From contig JAJOZX010000925.1 of NCBI GenBank assembly GCA_023014485.1, forward strand, positions 651,501 to 715,500: a DNA stretch of 64,000 nt, read 5' to 3'. The DNA comes from Bathynomus jamesi (lineage: Eukaryota > Arthropoda > Malacostraca > Isopoda > Cirolanidae). Position numbers and translations under genes: made by a program. The stretch's first letter is position 1, and every line of letters begins with the position of its first letter. Below the pieces are notes generated by a model. The model saw only the letters and a program-made list of their open reading frames with translations. It did not search any database and was not told the origin of the DNA. Below are positions 8,767-19,685 of this stretch, piece by piece.

Positions 8767-9853
8767 ACGCGGAAGGTAATCGTTTAGTTAATTTTCTCGA
8801 GGATAGCTTATTCAAAAGGTTGGGGAACCTACGAGGTTGGACAGTATTTTAGATTTAGTAATAACTACGGATGATAGGCTAATTACTGAGCTTCAAGTAA
8901 TAGAACCGTTGAGCAATAGCGATCACAATATGGTAGAGTTTGTCCTCTCAGTAAGTCACTCGAAACCAACTAACTCGACTAAAATTCCTAACTTCCAGCA
9001 CGCAGACTTTAGTAAATTTCGAAATAAATTTTCACACGTCAATTGGGAAAACGTAATGGGGAACTCCAACGCAAAACTAATGTGGGAATCGTTCGTAACG
9101 GTATTTAGGACTATAAATGAGGAATGTGTACCGTACAAAATTAAGCGTGCGAAAGTAAACAACAAGCCCTTGTGGTTTACTTGTAGAGTAGGAGACATTA
9201 TAAAGAGTAGAGATAGGGCTTATAGGCTATATAAGTGCGATAAAGATAATCTGTTGTTACGAAATAACTACATATCTCTAAGGCGTGAAGCTAAAAGTGT
9301 AATAAAAAAGTCAAAACGCGAATTTGAAATCTCCATAGCTCGTGAAGGGTAAAGAAAACCCCAAGCGATTCTTTCAATACGTCAATAATAGAAATCCAGT
9401 AAAAAAAGTGTCTTAGGTCCATTAAAAAATGTAAATGGAGATCTAGTTTCTGAAAACAAGGAAATGGCTACCTTGCTAAACGAATTTTTTACGTCAGTTT
9501 TTACTATAGAAGATGTAACGAATATCCCTACGGTCATAGACATAATACCTTTTGATAATGGTAATATTTTGGATAATATTGTCGTTAGTGAAGGGGAAGT
9601 AATGCGCTATATTGATAAAATGAAAACGCGTAAATCACCGGGTCCGGATTCCATATATCCCATACAACTAAAAGAATTAAAAGATAGCATTGTTGTGCCG
9701 CTAACAAAGATTTTTAATGCGTCTATTTCTGAGGGGTGCGTACCAGATAATTTCAAGTTAGCAAACGTAACACCTATCTTTAAGAAAGGCGATAAAGGTG
9801 CGGCGGGAAATTATAGGCCAATCAGTTTAACGTCTGTTGTAGGTTTATTACTG
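8767..9853 (+). pseudogene. CR1-like LINE piece (endonuclease end and RT start), unit 1
   Basis: Frames 8837-9352 and 9464-9856 carry the endonuclease end (LDSILDLVITTDDRLI, PLSNSDHNMVEF) and the start of the reverse transcriptase (KMKTRKSPGPDSIYPIQLKE, FKLANVTPIFKKGDKGAAGN, YRPISLTSVVG). These are hallmarks of CR1/Jockey-group non-LTR elements. The piece begins inside the endonuclease and stops just after the first RT motifs, so both ends are truncated. The stop of the RT frame is made by the junction with the next unit (CTGTAGG). A 4-bp loss at about 8806 breaks the link to the FLYWCH frame. Confidence 0.85.
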
Positions 9854-9918
9854 TAGGAAATAAACGTGAAATCACTCTTCGTTTCATAATCTCGTCTTGG
9901 TTATAGTGAAAAAGTGTA

Positions 9919-9973
<55 letters not shown>

Positions 9974-11133
9974 ATTAATAATATTATTATTATTGAGTGA
10001 GGGGTGCCAGAAACTAATGTGGCCCTTTGCGCAACTCCTCGATTATTAACCAGCACCATCGGGAGTCGAACCCAGACCTGTGTTATCTACTGATCTTCGG
10101 CCGCTGGTCCCGAAAACGAGTAACTCCGTGAATGAGTCAATTTTCTATATACTCGTACTGAAAATCTAGATTTATTATGGTGACGTATGACTATTTCATC
10201 TAAAAAGTTAGTTCCTCGTATCTAATTCTGTTTCAATTTTAAGTTTTAGACTCGGAATGAAAACGTGCAATTTATTAAAAACAAACTTCAAGTTTCTTTC
10301 CAGATTGTAAAAAATATGATCAACGTTAGGAGTTCCCAACCTTTTTAGATCGACGTAGTACGTTTAGCCACCATACTTTTCTAAGTACCAGCATTAAGGA
10401 AGGGAGATGCATGTACCGCCTAATAAAAATCGTAGGGGAGGGGACTGGTATTTAATTTTGAATTTTCAGCCTTATAGTCAATGAACCAGGACCAAAAATT
10501 TCACTTATTGGTACCATCTTGGGAGGCAAAGTCTGACTTTAATTTTTAATTAGTATATGTCTATAGGATATATTTTGGTATGATAACCATTGCTGAGAGG
10601 TAGTTTAGTAATATTTATCAACTGTTTAATGTACCCATCCCTGGAAGACTTTGCATTGCAGCCCTTGTTGTATGATTCACAAAGTATTTGGATCACGGCG
10701 AGAGAAAGTCAAGAAATAAACTGTTTTAATGTTATCTTCATTATAGCACAATCTTACAATATATATACAACAGTACAGAAACTACTAAACAGTGTCTCCT
10801 CCAAATCTGTAATCTTTCACAGAAAATATCAGAAATATTCAACGTTGTCTTGTGCGGGTAAGAACTAATAACTGGTGAAAGTCTGATTTCTTGATTGTAT
10901 ATAACTAAAGTGACATTTATAATAGAAGGCAAACCTTTCATTATATATGCAGGTATATAATGGTAATGGAACAGTGGTCATGAACATGTAGCAGAAATCA
11001 TACGCAAATACAATGTGACAATCGTATCCAACTGAAAATTTAAGAACATGTTTACAATATTGCACTTCAAGAGCATGTCAGTTCTCAAGTGTTCAGAGCT
11101 TATATCAAGCAACATACAACAGTCATTTAGCCT

Positions 11134-12526
11134 CAGGGTTGGCAAGAAACCCACTTTTTTTGAAAAAGCCCACCCCAGGTGGGGTTTTTCGGGTTTTTTC
11201 ACCTAAAACCCGAAAAAACCCGGGTAAAATTGGGTTTTTTCATATGTCCATATGGTAGTTCATATTAGACCTACCTATTCTTATTTTTATAATAATACTG
11301 TACTGTACCGTACACTATTAATATAACATTTGTCTTGTTTTTAGCAAAAAGGTTGCCTTCCAGGCAATTAAGCATAAAAAGTTATTATTTTCTCAGATTG
11401 AGCTTCACAACAAAATTTGGAAAACATGGACCAATTTGAACTAAATTTGGTGTGGTAAATTATCCTATTTGTTAGGCTATACTTCCTATGGAAGACAGGC
11501 CCCTGTGTCTTCTGCTGGAAGCAGATGAATTACAGCTCCCAAAGGGAACTTAATTCAGCTAGTTATATCTATTTAATTCATATTACTGAATATTTTTTCT
11601 TTTATTTCAGTTAAATAAAACAAACTGGCAACAGCATATTTATCTTTACTGCTAGCCTACAGAATTAGTCTGTTTGAAGTTATAACTGCATTAAATAATG
11701 CCAAAGACCTTTGGATCAGGAAGAAAATCAGGGCATGAATGGAGTGAAGTCAATATTATTGATGGGACTAGTAAAGTTAGATGCAAACATTGCAGTAATG
11801 AAATAAGTAATAAAATAGAGCGAATAAAAATGCATTTAATGAAATGTTTGAAACACATGGAATCAAGAAACAAGACTGACAATACTGCCAGTACATCATC
11901 TTCATACTGCCATGACATAGACCTCTCAGATGATCCAGACTCATCCTCACCACCACTGACACAATTACAGATGAAAAAAAGAAAAATTCAAAAGAAAGTA
12001 AGCGATTTTGGCATGACAACAATAACTTTGCAGAAAAATGTCATTGATAACAAAATAGCCAAATTCTTTTATGCAAATAATATTCCATTTCTATGTGCAG
12101 AGTCTAAGTATTTTATTGAAATGATAGAGACTCTAAGACCAGGCTACACTCCACCTTCCCGTCGAAATTTGTCTGGTCCACTTTTAAATACAATCCATGA
12201 AGAAGTAGAAAATTCCTTGAAGATGCAGTTGACTGAAGAATCAGGATGTATAACACCCTGATTGGCTGATGTCTACACTCTATAACCTGCTACCTCACCC
12301 AAAGAGTTATACCTGTAGGTCTATTTGTTGACTCATGTTTGCTTGCTTTGCATGTAAAATCATTATAGGTGCCTATATGACAATTTTTAAAAATAATTGC
12401 ATATGCACTTCTTAAGTTTCATGAAAAAACCCACAAGTGGGTAAAATAGTGGGTTTTTTTAAATGGGTTTTTTTTGAAAAAACCCAGGTGGGTTTTTTCG
12501 GGCTGGGCCCACTAGTGCCAACCCTG
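11134..12526 (+). mobile_element. hAT element inserted only in unit 2
   Basis: Terminal repeats CAGGGTTGGCA and TGCCAACCCTG lie at 11134 and 12526. Exact 8-bp target duplications TTTAGCCT are at 11126-11133 and 12527-12534, the hAT hallmark. Subterminal sequence is rich in AAACCC/GGGTTT motifs at both ends. The equivalent site is empty in the other five units, so insertion happened after the array formed or after this unit separated. At 1393 bp it is much shorter than an autonomous hAT. Confidence 0.93.
11698..12261 (+). CDS. BED zinc finger and N-terminal region of a hAT transposase
   Basis: The 187-codon frame starts at ATG 11698. Residues 1-55 form a BED finger: aromatic W at HEWSEV, Cys pair in VRCKHCSNEI, and His/Cys in KMHLMKCLKH. 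The linker is Ser/Asp-rich. The end has FFYANNIPFLCAESKYF, then RPGYTPPSRRNLSGPLLNTI, which matches the segment before the DUF659/RNase-H core in ZBED-like hAT transposases. The catalytic core and the C-terminal dimerisation domain are missing. The element therefore keeps a DNA-binding domain only and could at most act in trans as a competitor. That role is inference. Confidence 0.8.
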   Translation: MPKTFGSGRKSGHEWSEVNIIDGTSKVRCKHCSNEISNKIERIKMHLMKCLKHMESRNKTDNTASTSSSYCHDIDLSDDPDSSSPPLTQLQMKKRKIQKKVSDFGMTTITLQKNVIDNKIAKFFYANNIPFLCAESKYFIEMIETLRPGYTPPSRRNLSGPLLNTIHEEVENSLKMQLTEESGCITP

Positions 12527-12544
12527 TTTAGCCTACACGTGTCT

Positions 12545-13550
12545 TCATTGCACTCTACTCATCTTCATCGTCATCTGAGTTGTCAAGTTCATTGGTGAAT
12601 TGCTGATACTTCTCTTCTTTAATAAATGGAAAAAAACTTCACTTTTTTTCTACGTGAAGGTCAAAATATGAAAATAAAAACCCACTCTAATAGACAGAGT
12701 TTATTTCCACAACAGTTTCGACTCCCACTGGCATCCTCCTCGGGTGGATACAGAAAAACGAATGAACCAAAACATTTGGTTTTGGTTCATTCGTTTTTCT
12801 GTATCCACCCGAGGAGGATGCCGGTGGGCGTCGAAACTGTTGTAGAAATAAACTCTGTCTATTAGAGTGGGTTTTTATTTTCATACTTCTCTTCTTTGTT
12901 TTGTCAACAGGAGGGAAGGTTTTAGCTGGCTGCAGGTCGACTGCCTTGGCTTGGATAGCAATTTCATTGACTCTGTGGGATGTTCCCTCGCCACTGATGG
13001 TCTCCTCAAATCGGTCAATGTTGTTCCAGGCTAGGATGGTGAAGACTCCAAAATAGATGTTCGCTGGAAGGGCGACATCATCTTTTGACAGTGAGACCTT
13101 CTGCAGACACAGGGCTGTCTTAACCCTTTCGCACCGGTATTTTTTAAATGTGCGTCCTCGAGCTCTTGAATGGGGACGTACCGCGTACGTCCTTGGCGCG
13201 AAAGGGTTAATCTCTTCCATTTGTCAGTAGGATACGCTGTGACCAAGTTGGTTCAGAGTCTGTATGAGCTCTACATTTCCAGTCAGAGATTTGACTGCAA
13301 ATGGCAGAATGATACGCTTGGGTGGCTTTGTCTTGCCATGGGTGATAGTATATACCAAGTCTTGACCAAATGAGCTACAGGCCGTTGAACTCTTTAGGAT
13401 GCATGACCTATCAGCAAATATCGTAGAAGGAGGATGACAGATTCTGGGAGGATGGCTCCACTTTCCTCTGCTTCCACTACCTGTGGCGGCCATGCTTGGG
13501 GGAAATCTTGCTTCTTCACATCTGCTCTCATTTGCAGGGCTGCCTTAGCT
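12545..13550 (-). pseudogene. 3' part of the conserved multi-copy gene, unit 2
   Basis: The longest minus-strand frame is 12687-13220 (177 codons). It runs from MEEI through the in-frame MITE (13120-13210) to the PPVDKTKKRS segment and on into the fold-back. This copy has AAAATAGATG where the others have AGGATAGATG (near 13050), changing one residue (P to F). Confidence 0.6.
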
Positions 13551-14327
13551 GGGTTGGGTACGATTGGTCTAATGACGATTGGTCCAATGACGATTGGTCC
13601 AATACCGATTGGTCCAACTGGTAGCGTATACAACGACGAGTATAGCTTAAAACCAATAGTTTACGTGGAAATGTTGGGGTTCGACTTACAACATTACTGT
13701 GTTAGATTTCATAAGAGTCATATCTCTTTTCCCTTTAGAACTGCTTTTGTGAAACCCATGGAGCGGTGTGTGTGCGAAATAGTATTATCCGAAAGAGGAA
13801 AGGAAAAGCTTGCAGTGAGTGGATATTTGTTTACACCGCTGGAAAAAAAATTCAAAAGACGAGTGGAAAAAAAACATATTATTGGAGATGTGAAAATAGA
13901 GCGTGTAAGGGTACTGCAATTACAAATCTCGAAGAAAACTGTCATTACTTAAAAAGTGAAAGTGAACATACTTGTGGATCCTCTGAGGCTAGTCGTGTTC
14001 ATGTAGCGAAATGCCATAATGAAATTAAACAAAAATTCAAGGACACTAGTGAAAAACCTTCTCAAATCATTCAAGGGGTAGTTAGTCAAGTCGATTCATC
14101 AATCGTACCATATATTGGGAAGAAAGAATCGTTAAAGAAGATTGTAAGCAGAGTACGAAAGGAAGGACCTCTGGAACCAACAAATCTGGATAACTTATCT
14201 ATTCCAGACAAATACAGAAACACACTTTCTGGAGAAATATTTTTAGTTAAAGAATCAAGTATTGGAAAAGATAGGATCTTGATATTTACCACCACTTTCA
14301 ATTTAAAGAAACTTGAATCAGCTCATT
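13551..14327 (+). pseudogene. MULE 5' part with FLYWCH finger, unit 2
   Basis: The 9-bp flank GCCTTAGCT lies at 13542-13550. The ATG at 13758 is in a different frame from the finger because of the CCGCTGG/A8 variant near 13840 shared by units 1-5. The finger frame is open from 13766 and passes without interruption into the LINE piece. Confidence 0.75.
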
Positions 14328-14914
14328 ACGCGGAAGGTAATCGTTTAGTTAATTTTCTCGAGGATAGCTTTCTTATTCAAAAGGTTGGGGAACCTACGAG
14401 GTTGGACAGTATTTTAGATTTAGTAATAACTACGGATGATAGGCTAATTACTGAGCTTCAAGTAATAGAACCGTTGAGCAATAGCGATCACAATATGGTA
14501 GAGTTTGTCCTCTCAGTAAGTCACTCGAAACCAACTAACTCGACTAAAATTCCTAACTTCCAGCACGCAGACTTTAGTAAATTTCGAAATAAATTTTCAC
14601 ACGTCAATTGGGAAAACGTAATGGGGAACTCCAACGCAAAACTAATGTGGGAATCGTTCGTAACGGTATTTAGGACTATAAATGAGGAATGTGTACCGTA
14701 CAAAATTAAGCGTGCGAAAAAACAACAAGCCTTGTGGTTTACTTGTAGAGTAGGAGACATTATAAAGAGTAGAGATAGGGCTTATAGGCTATATAAGTGC
14801 GATAAAGATAATCTGTTGTTACGAAATAACTACATATCTCTAAGGCGTGAAGCTAAAAGTGTAATAAAAAAGTCAAAACGCGAATTTGAAATCTCCATAG
14901 CTCGTGAAGGGTAA
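13766..14914 (+). CDS. In-frame FLYWCH (MULE) - LINE endonuclease/RT-linker fusion frame
   Basis: This is a 382-codon open frame found intact only in unit 2. Residues 1-187 are MULE: the FLYWCH finger around YYWRCENRACKGTAIT (about 40-60) and the linker up to KLESAH. Residues 188-382 are LINE: endonuclease end with SDHNMVEF and the linker toward the RT (WFTCRVGDIIKSRDRAYRLY), ending at a TAA after SIAREG. The fusion point is in phase. No ATG opens the FLYWCH frame: it starts with GTG. Expression would need a splice or frame change, for which only an acceptor-like TTTTCCCTTTAG upstream is visible. Whether it is ever translated is unknown. The frame may be fortuitous. Confidence 0.6.
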   Translation: MCVRNSIIRKRKGKACSEWIFVYTAGKKIQKTSGKKTYYWRCENRACKGTAITNLEENCHYLKSESEHTCGSSEASRVHVAKCHNEIKQKFKDTSEKPSQIIQGVVSQVDSSIVPYIGKKESLKKIVSRVRKEGPLEPTNLDNLSIPDKYRNTLSGEIFLVKESSIGKDRILIFTTTFNLKKLESAHYAEGNRLVNFLEDSFLIQKVGEPTRLDSILDLVITTDDRLITELQVIEPLSNSDHNMVEFVLSVSHSKPTNSTKIPNFQHADFSKFRNKFSHVNWENVMGNSNAKLMWESFVTVFRTINEECVPYKIKRAKKQQALWFTCRVGDIIKSRDRAYRLYKCDKDNLLLRNNYISLRREAKSVIKKSKREFEISIAREG

Positions 14915-15415
14915 AGAAAACCCCAAGCGATTCTTTCAATACGTCAATAATAGAAATCCAGTAAAAAAAGTGTCTTAGGTCCATTAAAAAATGTAAATGG
15001 AGATCTAGTCTCTGAAAACAAGGAAATGGCTACCTTGCTAAACGAACTTTTTACGTCAGTTTTTACTATAGAAGATGTAACGAATATCCCTACGGTCATA
15101 GACATAATACCTTTTGATAATGGTAATATTTTGGATAATATTGTCGTTAGTGAAGGGGAAGTAATGCGCTATATTGATAAAATGAAAACGCGTAAATCAC
15201 CGGGTCCGGATTCCATATATCCCATACAACTAAAAGAATTAAAAGATAGCATTGTTGTGCCGCTAACAAAGATTTTTAATGCGTCTATTTCTGAGGGGTG
15301 CGTACCAGATAATTTCAAGTTAGCAAACGTAACACCTATCTTTAAGAAAGGCGATAAAGGTGCGGCGGGAAATTATAGGCCAATCAGTTTAACGTCTGTT
15401 GTAGGTTTATTACTG
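14328..15415 (+). pseudogene. CR1-like LINE piece, unit 2
   Basis: The second frame, 15026-15418, holds the RT start motifs and is identical to unit 1 except for one residue (NELF for NEFF). A deletion around 14720 (AAAAAACAACAAGCC for AAAGTAAACAACAAGCCC) removes residues of the linker but keeps the frame. Confidence 0.85.
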
Positions 15416-15480
15416 TAGGAAATAAACGTGAAATCACTCTTCGTTTCATAATCTCGTCTTGGTTATAGTGAAAAAGTGTA

Positions 15481-15519
<39 letters not shown>

Positions 15520-16705
15520 TTAATTATTATTATTATTAATAATATTATTATTATTGAGTGAGGGGTGCCAGAAACTAATGTGGCCCTTTGCGCAACTCCT
15601 CGATTATTAACCAGCACCATCGGGAATCGAACCCAGACCTGTGTTATCTACTGATCTTCGGCCGCTGGTCCCGAAAACGAGTAACTCCGTGAATGAGTCA
15701 ATTTTCTATATACTCGTACTGAAAATCTAGATTTATTATGGTGACGTATGACTATTTCATCTAAAAAGTTAGTTCCTCGTATCTAATTCTGTTTCAATTT
15801 TAAGTTTTAGACTCGGAATGAAAACGTGCAATTTATTAAAAACAAACTTCAAGTTTCTTTCCAGATTGTAAAAAATATGATCAACGTTAGGAGTTCCCAA
15901 CCTTTTTAGATCGACGTAGTACGTTTAGCCACCATACTTTTCTAAGTACCAGCATTAAGGAAGGGAGATGCATGTACCGCCTAATAAAAATCGTAGGGGA
16001 GGGGACTGGTATTTAATTTTGAATTTTCAGCCTTATAGTCAATGAACCAGGACCAAAAATTTCACTTATTGGTACCATCTTGGGAGGCAAAGTCTGACTT
16101 TAATTTTTTAATTAGTATATGTCTATAGGATATATTTTGGTATGATAACCATTGCTGAGAGGTAGTTTAGTAATATTTATCAACTGTTTAATGTACCCAT
16201 CCCTGGAAGACTTTGCATTGCAGCCCTTGTTGTATGATTCACAAAGTATTTGGATCACGGCGAGAGAAAGTCAAGAAATAAACTGTTTTAATGTTATCTT
16301 CATTATAGCACAATCTTACAATATATATACAACAGTACAGAAACTACTAAACAGTGTCTCCTCCAAATCTGTAATCTTTCACAGAAAATATCAGAAATAT
16401 TCAACGTTGTCTTGTGCGGGTAAGAACTAATAACTGGTGAAAGTCTGATTTCTTGATTGTATATAACTAAAGTGACATTTATAATAGAAGGCAAACCTTT
16501 CATTATATATGCAGGTATATAATGGTAATGGAACAGTGGTCATGAACATGTAGCAGAAATCATACGCAAATACAATGTGACAATCGTGTCCAACTGAAAA
16601 TTTAAGAACATGTTTACAATATTGCACTTCAAGAGCATGTCAGTTCTCAAGTGTTCAGAGCTTATATCAAGCAACATACAACAGTCATTTAGCCTACACG
16701 TGTCT

Positions 16706-17712
16706 TCATTGCACTCTACTCATCTTCATCGTCATCTGAGTTGTCAAGTTCATTGGTGAATTGCTGATACTTCTCTTCTTTAATAAATGGAAAAAAACTT
16801 CACTTTTTTTCTACGTGAAGGTCAAAATATGAAAATAAAAACCCACTCTAATAGACAGAGTTTATTTCCACAACAGTTTCGACTCCCACTGGCATCCTCC
16901 TCGGGTGGATACAGAAAAACGAATGAACCAAAACATTTGGTTTTGGTTCATTCGTTTTTCTGTATCCACCCGAGGAGGATGCCGGTGGGCGTCGAAACTG
17001 TTGTAGAAATAAACTCTGTCTATTAGAGTGGGTTTTTATTTTCATACTTCTCTTCTTTGTTTTGTCAACAGGAGGGAAGGTTTTAGCTGGCTGCAGGTCG
17101 ACTGCCTTGGCTTGGATAGCAATTTCATTGACTCTGTGGGATGTTCCCTCGCCACTGATGGTCTCCTCAAATCGGTCAATGTTGTTCCAGGCTAGGATGG
17201 TGAAGACTCCAGGATAGATGTTCGCTGGAAGGGCGACATCATCTTTTGACAGTGAGACCTTCTGCAGACACAGGGCTGTCTTAACCCTTTCGCACCGGTA
17301 TTTTTTAAATGTGCGTCCTCGAGCTCTTGAATGGGGACGTACCGCGTACGTCCTTGGCGCGAAAGGGTTAATCTCTTCCATTTGTCAGTAGGATACGCTG
17401 TGACCAAGTTGGTTCAGAGTCTGTATGATGCTCTACATTTCCAGTCAGAGATTTGACTGCAAATGGCAGAATGATACGCTTGGGTGGCTTTGTCTTGCCA
17501 TGGGTGATAGTATATACCAAGTCTTGACCAAATGAGCTACAGGCCGTTGAACTCTTTAGGATGCATGACCTATCAGCAAATATCGTAGAAGGAGGATGAC
17601 AGATTCTGGGAGGATGGCTCCACTTTCCTCTGCTTCCACTACCTGTGGCGGCCATGCTTGGGGGAAATCTTGCTTCTTCACATCTGCTCTCATTTGCAGG
17701 GCTGCCTTAGCT
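16706..17712 (-). pseudogene. 3' part of the conserved multi-copy gene, unit 3
   Basis: The frame 16848-17381 spans the in-frame MITE (17281-17371) and enters the fold-back. The extra T in TATGATGCTC near 17426 ends the upstream frame (17368-17655) with a different tail from units 1 and 2. Confidence 0.6.
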
Positions 17713-18489
17713 GGGTTGGGTACGATTGGTCTAATGACGATTGGTCCAATGACGATTGGTCCAATACCGATTGGTCCAACTGGTAGCGTATACAACGACG
17801 AGTATAGCTTAAAACCAATAGTTTACGTGGAAATGTTGGGGTTCGACTTACAACATTACTGTGTTAGATTTCATAAGAGTCATATCTCTTTTCCCTTTAG
17901 AACTGCTTTTGTGAAACCCATGGAGCGGTGTGTGTGCGAAATAGTATTATCCGAAAGAGGAAAGGAAAAGCTTGCAGTGAGTGGATATTTGTTTACACCG
18001 CTGGAAAAAAAATTCAAAAGACGAGTGGAAAAAAAACATATTATTGGAGATGTGAAAATAGAGCGTGTAAGGGTACTGCAATTACAAATCTCGAAGAAAA
18101 CTGTCATTACTTAAAAAGTGAAAGTGAACATACTTGTGGATCCTCTGAGGCTAGTCGTGTTCATGTAGCGAAATGCCATAATGAAATTAAACAAAAATTC
18201 AAGGACACTAGTGAAAAACCTTCTCAAATCATTCAAGGGGTAGTTAGTCAAGTCGATTCATCAATCGTACCATATATTGGGAAGAAAGAATCGTTAAAGA
18301 AGATTGTAAGCAGAGTACGAAAGGAAGGACCTCTGGAACCAACAAATCTGGATAACTTATCTATTCCAGACAAATACAGAAACACACTTTCTGGAGAAAT
18401 ATTTTTAGTTAAAGAATCAAGTATTGGAAAAGATAGGATCTTGATATTTACCACCACTTTCAATTTAAAGAAACTTGAATCAGCTCATT
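17713..18489 (+). pseudogene. MULE 5' part with FLYWCH finger, unit 3
   Basis: The finger frame 17928-18578 is open across the finger. It runs out of phase with the LINE because one G is missing in CTCGAGATAGC (near 18522). Confidence 0.75.
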
Positions 18490-19567
18490 ACGCGGAAGGT
18501 AATCGTTTAGTTAATTTTCTCGAGATAGCTTTCTTATTCAAAAGGTTGGGGAACCTACGAGGTTGGACAGTATTTTAGATTTAGTAATAACTACGGATGA
18601 TAGGCTAATTACTGAGCTTCAAGTAATAGAACCGTTGAGCAATAGCGATCACAATATGGTAGAGTTTGTCCTCTCAGTAAGTCACTCGAAACCAACTAAC
18701 TCGACTAAAATTCCTAACTTCCAGCACGCAGACTTTAGTAAATTTCGAAATAAATTTTCACACGTCAATTGGGAAAACGTAATGGGGAACTCCAACGCAA
18801 AACTAATGTGGGAATCGTTCGTAACGGTATTTAGGACTATAAATGAGGAATGTGTACCGTACAAAATTAAGCGTGCGAAAGTAAACAACAAGCCCTTGTG
18901 GTTTACTTGTAGAGTAGGAGACATTATAAAGAGTAGAGATAGGGCTTATAGGCTATATAAGTGCGATAAAGATAATCTGTTGTTACGAAATAACTACATA
19001 TCTCTAAGGCGTGAAGCTAAAAGTGTAATAAAAAGTCAAAACGCGAATTTGAAATCTCCATAGCTCGTGAAGGTAAAGAAAACCCCAAGCGATTCTTTCA
19101 ATACGTCAATAATAGAAATCCAGTAAAAAAGTTCTTAGGTCCATTAAAAAATGTAAATGGAGATCTAGTTTCTGAAAACAAGGAAATGGCTACCTTGCTA
19201 AACGAATTTTTTACGTCAGTTTTTACTATAAAGATGTAACGAATCCCTACGGTCATGACATAATACCTTTTGATAATGGTAATATTTTGGATAATATTGT
19301 CGTTAGTGAAGGGGAAGTAATGCGCTATATTGATAAAATGAAAACGCGTAAATCACCGGGTCCGGATTCCATATCCCATACAACTAAAAGAATAAAGATA
19401 GCATTGTTGTGCCGCTAACAAAGATTTTTAATGCGTCTATTTCTGAGGGGTGCGTACCAGATAATTTCAAGTTAGCAAACGTAACACCTATCTTTAAGAA
19501 AGGCGATAAAGGTGCGGCGGGAAATTATAGGCCAATCAGTTTAACGTCTGTTGTAGGTTTATTACTG
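18490..19567 (+). pseudogene. CR1-like LINE piece, unit 3
   Basis: The frame 18563-19063 covers the endonuclease end and linker. Unlike the other copies, this one reads GAAGGTAAAGAAAACCCC (19068-19085) and AAAAAAGTTCTTAGGTCC. These keep the EGKENPKRFFQYVNN and VKKFLGPLKNV sense expected of an intact LINE. The other units carry an extra G and AG/G bases that create a stop. Later deletions break the RT frame here. Confidence 0.8.
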
Positions 19568-19632
19568 TAGGAAATAAACGTGAAATCACTCTTCGTTTCA
19601 TAATCTCGTCTTGGTTATAGTGAAAAAGTGTA

Positions 19633-19685
<53 letters not shown>

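Larger units (their letters stand above)
5714..9853 (+). repeat. Composite tandem array, unit 1 (about 4.14 kb)
   Basis: This is the first of six head-to-tail copies. The left boundary is TACTGTAGGAAATAAAC, the same sequence that follows the LINE piece at each later junction, so the first unit and the junctions share a TACTG microhomology. Order inside: (AAT)n/(ATT)n tract 5784-5827, minus-strand SINE-like piece 5830-5960, unidentified AT-rich DNA to 6980, minus-strand pseudogene piece, MULE 5' part, LINE piece. The unit is nearly identical to the others but has private changes, including a 2-bp loss near 8154 and a 4-bp loss near 8806. Confidence 0.95.
9849..15415 (+). repeat. Composite tandem array, unit 2 (5.56 kb with hAT insert)
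   Basis: The unit has the same order as unit 1 plus a 1393-bp hAT element with its 8-bp duplication. Removing those 1401 bp gives a period of 4161 bp. The (AAT)n/(ATT)n tract at 9918-9994 is expanded relative to unit 1. It shares TATGAGCTC with units 1 and 6 where units 3-5 have TATGATGCTC. Confidence 0.95.
15411..19567 (+). repeat. Composite tandem array, unit 3 (about 4.15 kb)
   Basis: The layout matches unit 1. The last 1.2 kb and the start of unit 4 hold an unusual number of one- to three-base deletions, for example around 19231-19256 and 19375-19394. It shares TATGATGCTC (near 17426) with units 4 and 5. Confidence 0.95.
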
